Notes: a model not told the origin generated them from the sequence alone. Positions 8,291-18,553 are shown, counted from the stretch's first letter. The stretch: 64,000 nt of DNA from Bacteroidota bacterium (GCA_016720655.1 JADKKE010000004.1:124001-188000), one strand, 5' to 3'. Numbers and translations are program-made.

Positions 8291-10795
8291 ATGAAAAAAA
8301 CAAATAGATTTATATTCGGACTCATTATTATTTTCTGTCAACAAGCATTTGCCGGAGAATTAATTAATCTGAATCAAAACTGGACCTTTCGCAAAGCAAA
8401 TACTGGTACTTGGTTGCCAGCAAATGTTCCCGGTTCAGTACATACTGATTTGCTTGCGAATAAGCAAATCAAGGATCCCTATCAGAAGGACAATGCAGCA
8501 GAATTGTCCTGGATTGATAGTGCAGACTGGGAGTACAGCACAACTTTTATTTTGTCGGAAGAGCAAGTAAAAAATCAGGGAGGTGAAATTGATTTCAATG
8601 GACTCGATACGTATGCTTCCGTTTATTTGAATGATTCGTTGATCCTGAATGCAGACAATATGTTTCGTACATGGAAAGTAAATTGCATTCATTTGTTGAA
8701 ACCCGGAAAAAATAGTTTAAGAATTTTATTTGAATCAGCACTGAAAAAAGGGGCGGAGCAGGCTTCAAAAATTCAGTACACCTTACCCGGCGGAGATCGT
8801 GTGTTTACCCGTAAAGCTGCCTATCAGTATGGTTGGGATTTTGCACCACGATTTATTACCTGTGGAATCTGGAAGTCGATTGAATTGCGTCTCTGGAATA
8901 ATTTCACGTTTCGGGATATTCGGATTAAAGTAAAGGAACTGACGGAGAAACGCGCGATCTTACATATGGAAGTGGATGTCCTGGCAAATGAAGGAAGCGA
9001 TTTTAATTTGAAGATGATCAACAAAGCTACAGGACAGCGACTTGGAAAAACTGATTCTCTGCACAAAGGGATGAATACGGTGGAATACGATTATCAGATA
9101 TACGGTCCAAAAAAATGGTGGTGCAATGGATATGGAGAACCATTTTTGTACACATTTTATTTTGAAGGCAGCGATTTTAAAGGAAATGTCGATCGGAAGG
9201 AATTTTCATATGGCCTTCGTACTTTAGAGTTAATGCAAGATAAGGACAGTACTGGAAAAGGTTTTTATTTCAGATTGAATGGTGTTCCAATTTTTGCAAA
9301 AGGTGCCAATGTTGTTCCACTGGATATGTTTAATCCCGAAGGGGATAATTCTGTAGTGGATAGTTTGGTTTCGGATGCAGCGCGGTGCAACATGAATATG
9401 CTGCGAGTCTGGGGTGGCGGAGTTTATCTCTCAGATGAATTCTATTCTCAATGTGACCGTAAAGGAATTTTAGTATGGCAGGATTTTATGTTTGCCTGTT
9501 CAATGCTTCCCGGTGATCCTGAATTTGTTTCAAATGTAAAAGAGGAAGTTCAGGATAATGTCCGTCGTTTGCGTCATCATCCTTGTATTGCACTCTGGTG
9601 TGGAAATAATGAATGCGAGGAAGGCTGGGCGAACTGGGGATGGCAAAAAGAGTTTAAATACACAGCTTCAGATTCTGCAAAAATATGGAATGATTATAAA
9701 AATATATTTTACACAGTCATTCCGGATATTTTGAAACAGGAAGATCCTGCGAGAGCATATTGGCCCTCATCACCATCTCTCGGCTGGGGTCATCCTGAAA
9801 GTTTACAGAGTGGTGATTCTCACTATTGGGGAGTATGGTGGGGAAAAGAACCCTTTAGTAATTATGAAAACAAAGTGGGACGCTTCATGTCTGAATACGG
9901 TTTTCAGGGAATGCCGGCTAATTCTACATTGCAATTATTCGGTGCCGGAGATAAATGGAAAATTGATGATGCGATTTTGAAAGCCCATCAAAAACATCCT
10001 ACAGGTTTCGAAACAATTAAAGAGTACATGAAACGGGATTTTCCTGAACCATGGAGTTCCGATCGATTCCTTTATTATTCTCAATTGCTTCAAGCAGATG
10101 GAATGCAGACAGCCATTGAAGCTCATCGCAGATCTTCTCCACGCTGCATGGGAACTTTGTACTGGCAACTGAATGATCCATGGCCGGGCATCAGCTGGAG
10201 TTCGCGTGATTATTTTGGAAAATGGAAAGCATCACAGTACATGGTGCAGGACCGCTATAAAATGGTTATCGTTTCTCCTGTGATCGAAAGAGATAAATTG
10301 AATACATATATAATTTCTGATTCAACGAATGATCTCGAAAGTGTTTTGCTTTTGCGTTTGTTTTCATTTGATGGTAAGGAAAAATGGTTTCATAAGGAGC
10401 CTGTAAACTTAAAACCCGGAACCAGTACTCTTGCGTATTCTGTTGATACAATCATCACCAAACAAAAAATTGATCCGGCAAAGGGATATTTGCTTGCATC
10501 AGTGGTTTCAAAAGGGATACTATTGGATCAGCGTATATTTTATTTCAGGAAACCGAATGAACTGATTCTTCCAAAAGCTAAACCGGAGTATTCTGTTGAT
10601 TCAACGGAAGGTTATTTAATTATGAAATCTAAAGTACTCATTAAAAATCTGTATTTGAAAGCAAATGGAAACGATCAGTTTGGAATGAATTTCTTTGATG
10701 TCATTCCAAATCTTGAATATAGAATTCCATTGCCTGCAGGTGTTTCAGGCAATGATGTAAAAATTGAATTCGAGTCATTGAACGACAAGAAGTAA
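8291..10795 (+). CDS. GH2 beta-mannosidase
   Basis: An 834-residue secreted enzyme of glycoside hydrolase family 2, beta-mannosidase type. It would remove the single beta-1,4-mannose of the N-glycan core. A signal peptide occupies residues 1-21 (ending QAFAG). The sugar-binding domain starts with NLNQNWTFRKA; the barrel carries the acid/base E441 in CGNNECEEGW and the nucleophile E535 in SEYGFQG, both in the expected context. The length matches bacterial and lysosomal beta-mannosidases. It follows cutC by 9 bases and precedes the alpha-mannosidase by 29, consistent with one transcript. Confidence 0.94.
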   Translation: MKKTNRFIFGLIIIFCQQAFAGELINLNQNWTFRKANTGTWLPANVPGSVHTDLLANKQIKDPYQKDNAAELSWIDSADWEYSTTFILSEEQVKNQGGEIDFNGLDTYASVYLNDSLILNADNMFRTWKVNCIHLLKPGKNSLRILFESALKKGAEQASKIQYTLPGGDRVFTRKAAYQYGWDFAPRFITCGIWKSIELRLWNNFTFRDIRIKVKELTEKRAILHMEVDVLANEGSDFNLKMINKATGQRLGKTDSLHKGMNTVEYDYQIYGPKKWWCNGYGEPFLYTFYFEGSDFKGNVDRKEFSYGLRTLELMQDKDSTGKGFYFRLNGVPIFAKGANVVPLDMFNPEGDNSVVDSLVSDAARCNMNMLRVWGGGVYLSDEFYSQCDRKGILVWQDFMFACSMLPGDPEFVSNVKEEVQDNVRRLRHHPCIALWCGNNECEEGWANWGWQKEFKYTASDSAKIWNDYKNIFYTVIPDILKQEDPARAYWPSSPSLGWGHPESLQSGDSHYWGVWWGKEPFSNYENKVGRFMSEYGFQGMPANSTLQLFGAGDKWKIDDAILKAHQKHPTGFETIKEYMKRDFPEPWSSDRFLYYSQLLQADGMQTAIEAHRRSSPRCMGTLYWQLNDPWPGISWSSRDYFGKWKASQYMVQDRYKMVIVSPVIERDKLNTYIISDSTNDLESVLLLRLFSFDGKEKWFHKEPVNLKPGTSTLAYSVDTIITKQKIDPAKGYLLASVVSKGILLDQRIFYFRKPNELILPKAKPEYSVDSTEGYLIMKSKVLIKNLYLKANGNDQFGMNFFDVIPNLEYRIPLPAGVSGNDVKIEFESLNDKK

Positions 10796-10824
10796 TGTAA
10801 ATTCCGTAATTTAAAGTATAAAAG

Positions 10825-13769
10825 ATGAAAGCAAAGGATTGTTCATTTCTGATTTTACTGTTTTCATTTCTTTCTGTCAATGCACAGCCTGATTATTCCG
10901 CTTTAGTGAATCCATTCATCGGTACCGGTGGACATGGACATACGTATCCTGGAGCTACGCTTCCATTTGCTATGGTTCAATTGAGTCCGGATACACGCAT
11001 CGATGGAAGCTGGGATGGTTGCGGTGGCTATCATTACAGTGATTCTGTTATATATGGTTTCTCCCATACTCACCTGAGTGGAACAGGTTGCTCTGACTAC
11101 GGAGATATTATGCTGATGCCTTTTACGGGTGTTTTTGATACCGGAAAAAAGATTCAGTCAAAATTTTCTCATACGAATGAAAAAGCCAGTCCGGGATTTT
11201 ATTCTGTAAAGCTCGATGATAGCAATGTTCAGGTTGAATTGACAAGCACACTTCGATCAGGCTTTCATAAGTATTCATTTCCTCAGGGAAGCAATGCAAA
11301 TATTTTACTGGATCTTACCCATAGAGATCAAGTACTTGCTTCCGAAATTCACATTGTTGATTCTACGCATGTACAAGGTTACAGAAGATCGAGTGCGTAG
11401 TCGAAAAATCAGATTGTTTATTTCGCATTGGAATTTTCAAAACCATTTATTAGCATCAAAGGTGAAATTGATTCATTGTTGATGGATGGAATGAACTCTG
11501 GTAAAATATTCAATGCAAAAAAATACTTTGTGCTTTTCATTTTGAAACAAGCGGCAATGAAGCGATTTATGTGAAAGTAGGAATCTCTGCAGTTTCGGAA
11601 ACAAATGCATTGCTCAATTTAACGACTGAAATTCCTGGATGGGATTTTGAAAAAGTAAAATCCGATGCAAGAGCAATGTGGAACAAGGAATTGTCAAAAA
11701 TTGAAGTGAGTGGAGGGAGCAAGGAGCAGCAAACAATTTTCTATACAGCTTTGTACCATTGTATGGTAGTCCCGAATTTGTTTACGGATGTGGATGGAAA
11801 ATACCGTGGAATGGATCAGAAGATTCATCAGGCAGATGGATTTCAGCAATACACTGTTTTTTCGCTTTGGGATACATTTCGTGCAGAACATCCTTTGCTA
11901 AGCCTGATCGACAGAAAGCGCACACTCGATTTTATCAAAACCTTTTTAAATCAATACGATCAGGGTGGATTGTTGCCTGTGTGGGAACTTTCTTCCTATG
12001 AAACAGAATGCATGATCGGCTATCACGCAGTTCCGGTGATCGTGGATGCTTATGTAAATGGAATTCGTGGTTTTGATGAAAGTAAAGCCCTGGATGCAAT
12101 GCTCAAAAGTGCTACATCAAAAAACCGGTATGGACTTGGAGCTTACATGCAACACGCCGGATTGGATGTCAACGATGAACCGGAATCTGTTTCCCGGACA
12201 TTAGAGTATGCTTATGATGACTGGTGCATTGCAAAATATGCCGGCTTGCAGGTACGGAACGAAGAATCAAAGGCATTTTATCAACGTGCACAATATTGGA
12301 AGAATAGTTTCGATCCTTCAACACGTTTTATGCGGCCGAAGAAAAATTCGGCCTGGCTGAGCCCTTTTGATCCGTATCAGGTAAATAATCATTTTACCGA
12401 AGCGAATTCCTGGCAATATTCTTTTTTTGTTCCGCAGGATATTTCCGGATTGATCATGGCGATGGGCGGACCAATAAAATTTGAAACACAACTGGACAGT
12501 TTGTTTACTACAGTTTCTAAAACCTCGGGTCGTGATCAGGCTGACATAACAGGGATGATCGGACAATATGCGCATGGGAATGAACCGAGTCATCACATGG
12601 CTTATCTCTATAATTTTGTTGGCAAGCCATGGAAATCTCAGCAACGTATCCATGAAATTCTGGAGAATCAATACCATGCTGCTCCGGATGGTTTGAGTGG
12701 CAATGAAGACTGCGGACAAATGAGTGCCTGGTATGTGATGAGTGCTTTGGGTTTTTATTCAGTAACACCCGGTTCCGGATATTTGTGTTTGGGAACGCCT
12801 CTGTTTCCGAAAACTGTTATTCATCTCGAGAACGGGAAAGACTTTACTATCCTTGCTCCAGAAGTTTCGAAAGAAAATTATTTTGTCTCATCGATTGACT
12901 TGAATGGAAACGCTTATGCAAACAACTGGATTAAACATGAATTGATTCGCAATGGCGGAACAATTAAATATAACATGAGTTCAGTTCCTGAAAAAACATT
13001 TGCCATCAATCCTCCTCCTGAAACGATGCCAACGGAGCCGGATGTTCATCCATTGGTAGTGAAACCAGTCTTCAGTGATCCGGGAATCGCTTTTAAGGAC
13101 AGTGCCCGCATTGCCATCAGTGCCGGCTTTGGTGCAAGGATTTATTATACTACGGATGGTTCAGATCCAACAGGAGCATCCACGCCTTACGGAAATCCGA
13201 TTCTGCTTACTTCAGACACTACAATCAATGCGATTGCTGTAAAAAACGGATTAAGCAGTGCTGTTGCCAGTGCTTCATTTATCCGAAATCGACATCCCGA
13301 ATGGAAAATAAAAATTCTTTCGCAGTACAGTTCGCAATACACTGCCGGTGGAGATGAAGGAATCATTGATGGTGTTCGCGGAAGTGTGGATTGGAGAAAA
13401 GGAAACTGGCAAGGATATCAGGGCGAAGATTTCGAAGCTATAGTTGACCTCGGTACAGAAAAAACAATTTTAAAATTGGGTGCCGGATTTCTGCAGGATG
13501 TTAGTCCATGGATTTTGTTTCCAAAGAAAGTAGATTTTTTAATTTCAACAGACGGAAAGAAATTTTCAAAAGTGCTCACGATTTTGAATACAGTCCCGGA
13601 CACCAGCATGAAAGCACAAACAAAAGATTTTATCGACAATATTTCTCCCCGCAAAGGTCGTTATGTAAAAGTAATTGCCAAAACATACGGAACCTTACCT
13701 CCCTGGCATCCCGGAGCGGGTTATGACTCACATATTTTTGTGGATGAGATTCTGGTTAGTGAAGAGTGA
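10825..13769 (+). pseudogene. GH92 alpha-mannosidase, interrupted by a stop and a frameshift
   Basis: About 980 residues when repaired. GH92 enzymes are calcium-dependent exo-alpha-mannosidases that trim high-mannose N-glycans. The first part (10825-11400) has a signal peptide and the family start NPFIGTGGHGHTYPGA; it stops at a TAG (11398-11400) where a tryptophan codon TGG is expected after RRSSA. The same frame then continues with family-like sequence (NQIVYFALEFSKPF) until a run of seven A (11517-11523), after which the reading frame is shifted by one base and stays open to 13769. The second part has the catalytic-acid region GNEDCGQMSAWYVMSALGF, then a chitobiase C-terminal-like module (YYTTDGSDP) and a discoidin module. 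Either a true pseudogene or two sequencing errors; everything else is intact. Confidence 0.88.
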
Positions 13770-13787
13770 ATGGTGAAGAGTGAATAG
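13753..13787 (+). repeat. Heptamer tract B, overlapping the GH92 stop codon
   Basis: Five units in phase: TGGTTAG, TGAAGAG, TGAATGG, TGAAGAG, TGAATAG. The GH92 stop codon (13767-13769) and its last four codons lie inside the tract, so the repeat supplies the C terminus of the protein. Confidence 0.75.
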
Positions 13788-13954
13788 CGCCTCTAGCAAA
13801 GCGCTGATTAACTTTTATCATTGTATTGCTACGTAATAAACCTGGACTTTTCAATTGGAACGTGTCTTTGTTAATAAGATTGCAGAATTAATTCCAGTTG
13901 GCAGAATTTTACTATTTAGGCTCCATTCATCCTAGTGTTTTTTTTCTAATTATT

Positions 13955-14578
13955 TTACAAGTGTAACCCTGCTTTAAACCCAATCCTTTTTCTTTGTTTT
14001 TGTTCTGATTCAATTTTTTCTTTTTCCAAAAGATAGTTTATTGCTTCATACACATCATTAAATTTTCTATCAATTCGTGATTCTAGTGCTTTCAGCTTGT
14101 CAGTAAGGTCCTTGTGCGTAAGAGCATATTGTCGGATGAATACAAAAGTTCTCATAATTGCAATGTTTACGTCTATAGCTATTTCGCTTCTTAGAACACT
14201 TGAAAGCATAGAAACACCTTGTTCTGTAAATGCATAAGGCATAATTGTCTTCGATCTATGCTTTTGCGAACCGGTCACAATTTGTGACCGGTTCATATTG
14301 ATCTTTCTATTTTTAAATTGAGCCTGCCCATTCTGTTTCGCTGAGTTGAAACATAAAATCTGAGGAAATCGCTTTATATTTCTTTTTACAGCCTGATTCA
14401 AAGCTTTTGTACCAACAGAATATAAATCTGCAAGATCAAAGTCCAGCATAATCTTATGTCCACGTATTTCATAGATTTTATTTTGGATATCCAATTCGGG
14501 AGTAATTTCCATTTTGCAAAGATGCGATCTTTGACCTTCTTTTGCATCCATTATATGCGTGAAAAATTGAATGTTCAT
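13955..14578 (-). CDS. ORF6N domain DNA-binding protein
   Basis: Up to 207 residues. The ORF6N domain (IQNKIYEIRGHKIMLDFDLA onward) is a DNA-binding module first described in phage antirepressors and widespread as a single chromosomal gene in Bacteroidota. Conserved parts visible are LNQAVKRNIKRFP, SQIVTGS, PYAFTEQGVSMLSSVL and a C-terminal coiled coil (about 155-200) that probably mediates multimerisation. The first 22 residues are not family-like; the ATG at 14512 (MEITPELDIQ) is the more likely start. No phage genes are nearby. Its target and role are unknown. Confidence 0.82.
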   Translation of the reverse strand: MNIQFFTHIMDAKEGQRSHLCKMEITPELDIQNKIYEIRGHKIMLDFDLADLYSVGTKALNQAVKRNIKRFPQILCFNSAKQNGQAQFKNRKINMNRSQIVTGSQKHRSKTIMPYAFTEQGVSMLSSVLRSEIAIDVNIAIMRTFVFIRQYALTHKDLTDKLKALESRIDRKFNDVYEAINYLLEKEKIESEQKQRKRIGFKAGLHL

Positions 14579-14689
14579 CTTTTATTAAAACATAATTTCG
14601 AACAGTATTATAAATGAAGATAAATTATAAAAATTTAGAATGTCAGGGAGCAATATTATACTGTACCTCTCATTTCATGATTCAAGCCT

Positions 14690-14752
14690 AGTATCTGGTA
14701 GCTGAGCACTAACAACTAACAACTAATTACTAATATCTAATCATTAGTAATT
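14690..14752 (+). repeat. Heptamer tract C, overlapping a stop codon
   Basis: Nine 7-base units in phase, including AACAACT (twice), AATTACT, AATATCT and GAGCACT. The stop codon of the minus-strand gene beginning at 15466 (14744-14746) is inside the tract. Confidence 0.75.
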
Positions 14753-15466
14753 GAAGTATTTACTACTCCAATTCATCGAACTAAACGTCTTGTCAAACGA
14801 AAGTCCGGCAAAAAGTGTAAGTCCGAAAATTCCGATGAAGGTGTGCATGGTGAGCCACACACGCAGGTAAAATTCGCTTTCGATATTCCATATATTCATG
14901 ATGGAAGCGGGGAGAAGGAAGGCGAAAGCGGCGGAGATGATCATCAGTGAAATGAGATAGGTTCTGAAAGTTTGCAATGGCCAAAGCAAGATTCGTTTGT
15001 ACCATGCAAGATCTTGTCCCCATTTATGAATCAGAAAAAAAGTGTTGTTGTTGAGTTGGGCAAACAGCAAAGGATCCTTGTTGATGTTTTCGAGATTGAA
15101 TGTATGATCCGGAGCGATGATTTTAAACTGTCCGATTTTCAGTTTGTAGTTCTGCTCAAAGTTTTTGATTTGCTGTAATGCTTCGTATGGATATTCTGAA
15201 CGAAAATGATGTGTATCGAGAAAACGTAAACGGTAACGAATGCAAATCTCTTTGATCTCAGTCAGTGAAAAAATTCTACCACGATCTTCTTCACGGATTC
15301 GGATCCCCAGTTCTTTCTCGGCTTGCGTTGAATGCAAGCGTTCAAGAATTTCTTCGTCCTTTTCCTTTGCATTTTCCAGGAGTTCGTGAATTTCATCAAG
15401 CAATTGATGCTGCTTGTTTCGTTCTTTAACAAGCTCCGACTGAAGATTGATCCTTGAGAAAATCAT
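14744..15466 (-). CDS. Unknown protein with coiled coil and two membrane segments
   Basis: 240 residues; I do not recognise a family. The first 60 residues are charged and heptad-like (QSELVKERNKQHQLLDEIHE onward), predicting a coiled coil. A soluble middle part follows, with the motif RYRLRFLDTHHFRSEYPYEA. Two hydrophobic segments lie near residues 168-188 and 204-226. There is no signal peptide, so the N terminus is probably cytoplasmic with a C-terminal hairpin in the inner membrane. Its neighbours are an ORF6N gene and a secreted unknown protein, which give no functional hint. The stop codon lies in a heptamer tract. Confidence 0.75.
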   Translation of the reverse strand: MIFSRINLQSELVKERNKQHQLLDEIHELLENAKEKDEEILERLHSTQAEKELGIRIREEDRGRIFSLTEIKEICIRYRLRFLDTHHFRSEYPYEALQQIKNFEQNYKLKIGQFKIIAPDHTFNLENINKDPLLFAQLNNNTFFLIHKWGQDLAWYKRILLWPLQTFRTYLISLMIISAAFAFLLPASIMNIWNIESEFYLRVWLTMHTFIGIFGLTLFAGLSFDKTFSSMNWSSKYFNY

Positions 15467-15581
15467 AGACGCAGAATTCTTACCTTAAAGATATTCATCC
15501 AAGGGAGAATAATACTGTAAGATTTTTAGAATCTCTATGTTTAATTCATGGAATTCCCGGAGATAAACACGAAGCGCCGGA

Positions 15582-16391
15582 TCAGGGTTCCTTCCTTACC
15601 AGACTAATCACCGAACCGTTTTCATTGATGAAATAGAGTACGCCTTCTTTGAATTTGTATTTTACCCGATACATCACTTTTTCCGGGGCTGCTTTTTCTA
15701 CAAAATAGAGCATCCCGTTTTCAGTGTACCAGGCTGTCAGACTATCTCTGAAAGGAACAGGTTTGTCAATGTGCAATGTGTCTTTTGTTCCCGGACGATA
15801 CGGTTTACTGTTTGCAGTTCCACAAGAACCATCCGAAAAAAAAGCATGTATTACTATCACTTCTGTCGCACTCATCGGTGGCTTTGCCTTGCTGTGGATC
15901 TTCACAGATTCCCATGTGCCCAACAGAAGTGAATCGTGTTCGTGTACAATCCGGGGTTTGCTTTCAACAAGTGTTGTATCCTTCCACTGAGAAAAACTAA
16001 TTACTGAATCCTTTCGCAACTCTTCATTGCTTTGTTCTATTTTTTTAAAATCGACAGTATTTTGCTTCTGATCACAATTGATTTCATCAAAAGTTTCAAA
16101 TGTGATGGAAAGTCTGTCGCTGAGAAATCGTCCGCGCATTTTTTGATCCCTGCTGGCTCGATGGATACTTGCACTTTTAATTTCATTGCCAATGACGGAA
16201 CCTTCAATTTTGAAAACACCGGAAGCATCCATCAATCTGCCATTCAAGGAAGAGCCGGAGATTTCATCAATATAAATCTTAATTGTTTCCCCTTTGTGCA
16301 TGCCTTCGTAGACCCCTGTAAACGGATGCTGAGCGTAAACAAGAATTGAAAATAATACGGATGTGACTGAAGCAATGAGATTCCGGAACAC
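15582..16391 (-). CDS. Unknown secreted protein
   Basis: 269 residues with a signal peptide (residues 1-20, cleavage near VYAQ). The mature part looks like two small beta-rich lobes: an N-terminal one (HPFTGVYEGMHKGETIKIYI) reminiscent of lipocalin-like or DUF2147-type domains, and a C-terminal one beginning LLGTWESVKIHSKAKPP that also resembles a lipocalin-like strand start. There are no catalytic motifs. Likely periplasmic or outer-membrane associated. The family assignment is only a resemblance, and no function is proposed. It is followed on the other side by groEL, which ends in its own terminator. Confidence 0.75.
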   Translation of the reverse strand: MFRNLIASVTSVLFSILVYAQHPFTGVYEGMHKGETIKIYIDEISGSSLNGRLMDASGVFKIEGSVIGNEIKSASIHRASRDQKMRGRFLSDRLSITFETFDEINCDQKQNTVDFKKIEQSNEELRKDSVISFSQWKDTTLVESKPRIVHEHDSLLLGTWESVKIHSKAKPPMSATEVIVIHAFFSDGSCGTANSKPYRPGTKDTLHIDKPVPFRDSLTAWYTENGMLYFVEKAAPEKVMYRVKYKFKEGVLYFINENGSVISLVRKEP

Positions 16392-16442
16392 GTGGTTTGT
16401 TTAACAGAGAGGAAAGGTATACTTATTCCAAATCCTATAAAA

Positions 16443-16477
16443 ATAAAAGAGGCTGTCTTTCGAACAGCCTCTTTTAA
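16443..16477 (-). terminator. Terminator of groES-groEL
   Basis: A perfect 12-bp stem (AAAAGAGGCTGT at 16445-16456 with ACAGCCTCTTTT at 16464-16475), 7-base loop, and a T-rich 3' side on the minus strand. It lies about 20 bases past the groEL stop. Confidence 0.9.
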
Positions 16478-16497
16478 TATTTCCGGGAAGGATAATT

Positions 16498-18129
16498 TTA
16501 GTAATCCATTCCGCCGCCCATACCACCTGGCATTGCAGGAGCTGGTTTGTCTTCCTTGATATCAGCAAGTACACATTCTGTAGTCAGAAGCATACCGGCG
16601 ATAGAAGCCGCGTGCTCAAGAGCAACACGTGTAACTTTAGTAGGATCGATAACACCTGCGCTATAGAGGTTTTCGTATTTGTCGGTACGGGCATTGTAAC
16701 CGTAGTCTTCTTTGCCTTCACGTACTTTCTGAACAACGATAGAACCTTCGATACCTGCGTTCGCCACGATCTGACGAAGAGGCTCTTCAAGAGCACGTTT
16801 CACGATCATGATACCTGTAGTTTCATCATCGTTATCGCCGGTCATCTTCTCGAGAGTGTTGATGGTACGGATGTACGCAACACCACCACCCGGTACGATT
16901 CCTTCTTCAACAGCTGCACGGGTAGCGTGCAATGCATCGTCAACGCGGTCTTTCTTTTCCTTCATTTCAGTTTCAGTAGCTGCACCAACGTACAGAACTG
17001 CAACTCCGCCAGCCAATTTAGCCAGACGTTCCTGAAGTTTCTCACGATCGTAATCGGATGTAGTTGATTCGATCTGTGCTTTGATTTGATTCACACGCGC
17101 AAGGATGTCTGCTTTTTTACCAGCACCGCCAACGATTGTTGTGTTGTCTTTGTCGATGGTGATTTTTTCTGCTTTTCCGAGGTAGCTCAGGTCAGCATTT
17201 TCAAGTTTGAAACCACGCTCTTCACTGATGAGTGTTCCACCGGTAAGGATTGCGATATCTTCCATCATTGCCTTGCGGCGATCACCGAAGCCCGGAGCTT
17301 TTACAGCTGCAACTTTCAATGAACCACGGATTTTATTTACAACCAGAGTAGCCAATGCTTCTCCGTCGATTTCTTCAGAGATGATCAGAAGTGGATTGCC
17401 TGTCTGAACCTGCTTCTCAAGGATCGGCAACAATTCTTTCATGTTGCTGATTTTCTTGTCGTAGATCAGGATATGTGGACGCTCAAGAACGGCTTCCATT
17501 TTATCAGCGTTGGTTACGAAGTAAGGGGAGATGTAACCACGGTCGAATTGCATACCTTCTACAATTTCAACAGTTGTTTCAGTTCCTTTAGCTTCTTCAA
17601 CAGTGATAACTCCTTCTTTCTTCACTTTCGCCATTGCGTTTGCAATGAGCTTTCCGATTTCAGCATCGTTGTTTGCAGAGATAGAAGCGATCTGTTCGAT
17701 CTTCTTGTTATCATCGCCAACTTTCTTGCTCATCTTCTGAAGCATGTCAACAACCTTTTCAACAGCTTTGTCGATACCGCGTTTCAAATCCATTGGATTT
17801 GCACCGGCAGCAACATTCTTCAGTCCGGCTGTAACGATTGCTTGTGCAAGAACAGTAGCGGTAGTAGTACCGTCTCCGGCAACATCAGCAGTTTTGGAAG
17901 CAACTTCCTTCACCATCTGAGCGCCCATGTTCTCGATAGGATCTTTCAGTTCGATTTCTTTTGCAACAGTAACACCGTCTTTTGTAATAATCGGTGAACC
18001 GAATTTTTTGTCAATGATAACATTCCGTCCTTTTGGACCGAGAGTTACTTTTACTGCATTTGCTAAAGCGTCAACGCCCTTTTTCAGACGGTCACGTGCT
18101 TCAACATCAAATGTGATATCTTTTGCCAT
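16498..18129 (-). CDS. groEL: Chaperonin GroEL
   Basis: A 543-residue 60-kDa chaperonin subunit; fourteen copies form the double ring that folds proteins in the cytosol with GroES. All hallmarks are present: MAKDITFDVEARD start, the ATP-binding GDGTTTATVLA, the DALHATRAAVEEG segment with the catalytic aspartate, and the C-terminal GGMGGGMDY tail. It lies 85 bases downstream of groES on the same strand, the normal bicistronic order, and is followed by a strong terminator. Codon use and length are unremarkable. It is probably transcribed from the promoter upstream of groES. Confidence 0.98.
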   Translation of the reverse strand: MAKDITFDVEARDRLKKGVDALANAVKVTLGPKGRNVIIDKKFGSPIITKDGVTVAKEIELKDPIENMGAQMVKEVASKTADVAGDGTTTATVLAQAIVTAGLKNVAAGANPMDLKRGIDKAVEKVVDMLQKMSKKVGDDNKKIEQIASISANNDAEIGKLIANAMAKVKKEGVITVEEAKGTETTVEIVEGMQFDRGYISPYFVTNADKMEAVLERPHILIYDKKISNMKELLPILEKQVQTGNPLLIISEEIDGEALATLVVNKIRGSLKVAAVKAPGFGDRRKAMMEDIAILTGGTLISEERGFKLENADLSYLGKAEKITIDKDNTTIVGGAGKKADILARVNQIKAQIESTTSDYDREKLQERLAKLAGGVAVLYVGAATETEMKEKKDRVDDALHATRAAVEEGIVPGGGVAYIRTINTLEKMTGDNDDETTGIMIVKRALEEPLRQIVANAGIEGSIVVQKVREGKEDYGYNARTDKYENLYSAGVIDPTKVTRVALEHAASIAGMLLTTECVLADIKEDKPAPAMPGGMGGGMDY

Positions 18130-18214
18130 TGTTAATTTGGATTTAAGTGTTAGTTCTTAGTTGAATTCAGGATAGAGGAAAAAATCCTTTGGTCCTTTGT
18201 TAAAAAATTTTGGT

Positions 18215-18493
18215 TTAGAGTACCGCGAAAATGTCTGATTCACGCATGATCAGGTATTCACGTCCTTCGATGTTGATTTCTGTTCCGGCATATTTTCCGT
18301 AAAGCACGGAATCACCAACTTTAACCGTCAGGGGCTCATCTTTTTTTCCTGTTCCCACTGCGATTACTTTACCACGTTGTGGTTTTTCTTTAGCAGTATC
18401 CGGAATGATAATTCCGCCAGCTGTTTTCTCTTCTGCAGCAGCGGCTTCAACAAGCACGCGGTCTGCCAACGGTTTCAATGCAACTTTAGCCAT
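18215..18493 (-). CDS. groES: Co-chaperonin GroES
   Basis: A 92-residue co-chaperonin that caps the GroEL ring. The conserved start LKPLADRVLVEAAAAEEKT, the mobile loop (GGIIIPDTAKEKPQ) and the C-terminal GREYLIMRESDIFAVL are all present. It heads the groES-groEL operon; the upstream spacer of about 230 bases holds an inverted repeat and a possible sigma54-type promoter. The gene is complete and of normal length. Confidence 0.98.
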   Translation of the reverse strand: MAKVALKPLADRVLVEAAAAEEKTAGGIIIPDTAKEKPQRGKVIAVGTGKKDEPLTVKVGDSVLYGKYAGTEINIEGREYLIMRESDIFAVL

Positions 18494-18553
18494 TTGAATA
18501 TGTGTTTTTTAAGTTAGACAATAAAAATTCAAGAACTGTGTTCCACCCGCGCT

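Noticed and set aside
13955..14578. Prophage remnant around the ORF6N gene
   Set aside because: No integrase, capsid or attachment repeats nearby; ORF6N genes are common as lone chromosomal genes in this phylum.
16612..17997. Long plus-strand open frames across groEL (151 and 174 codons)
   Set aside because: They lie fully antisense to a conserved gene and show no family-like sequence; they are shadows of groEL codon use.
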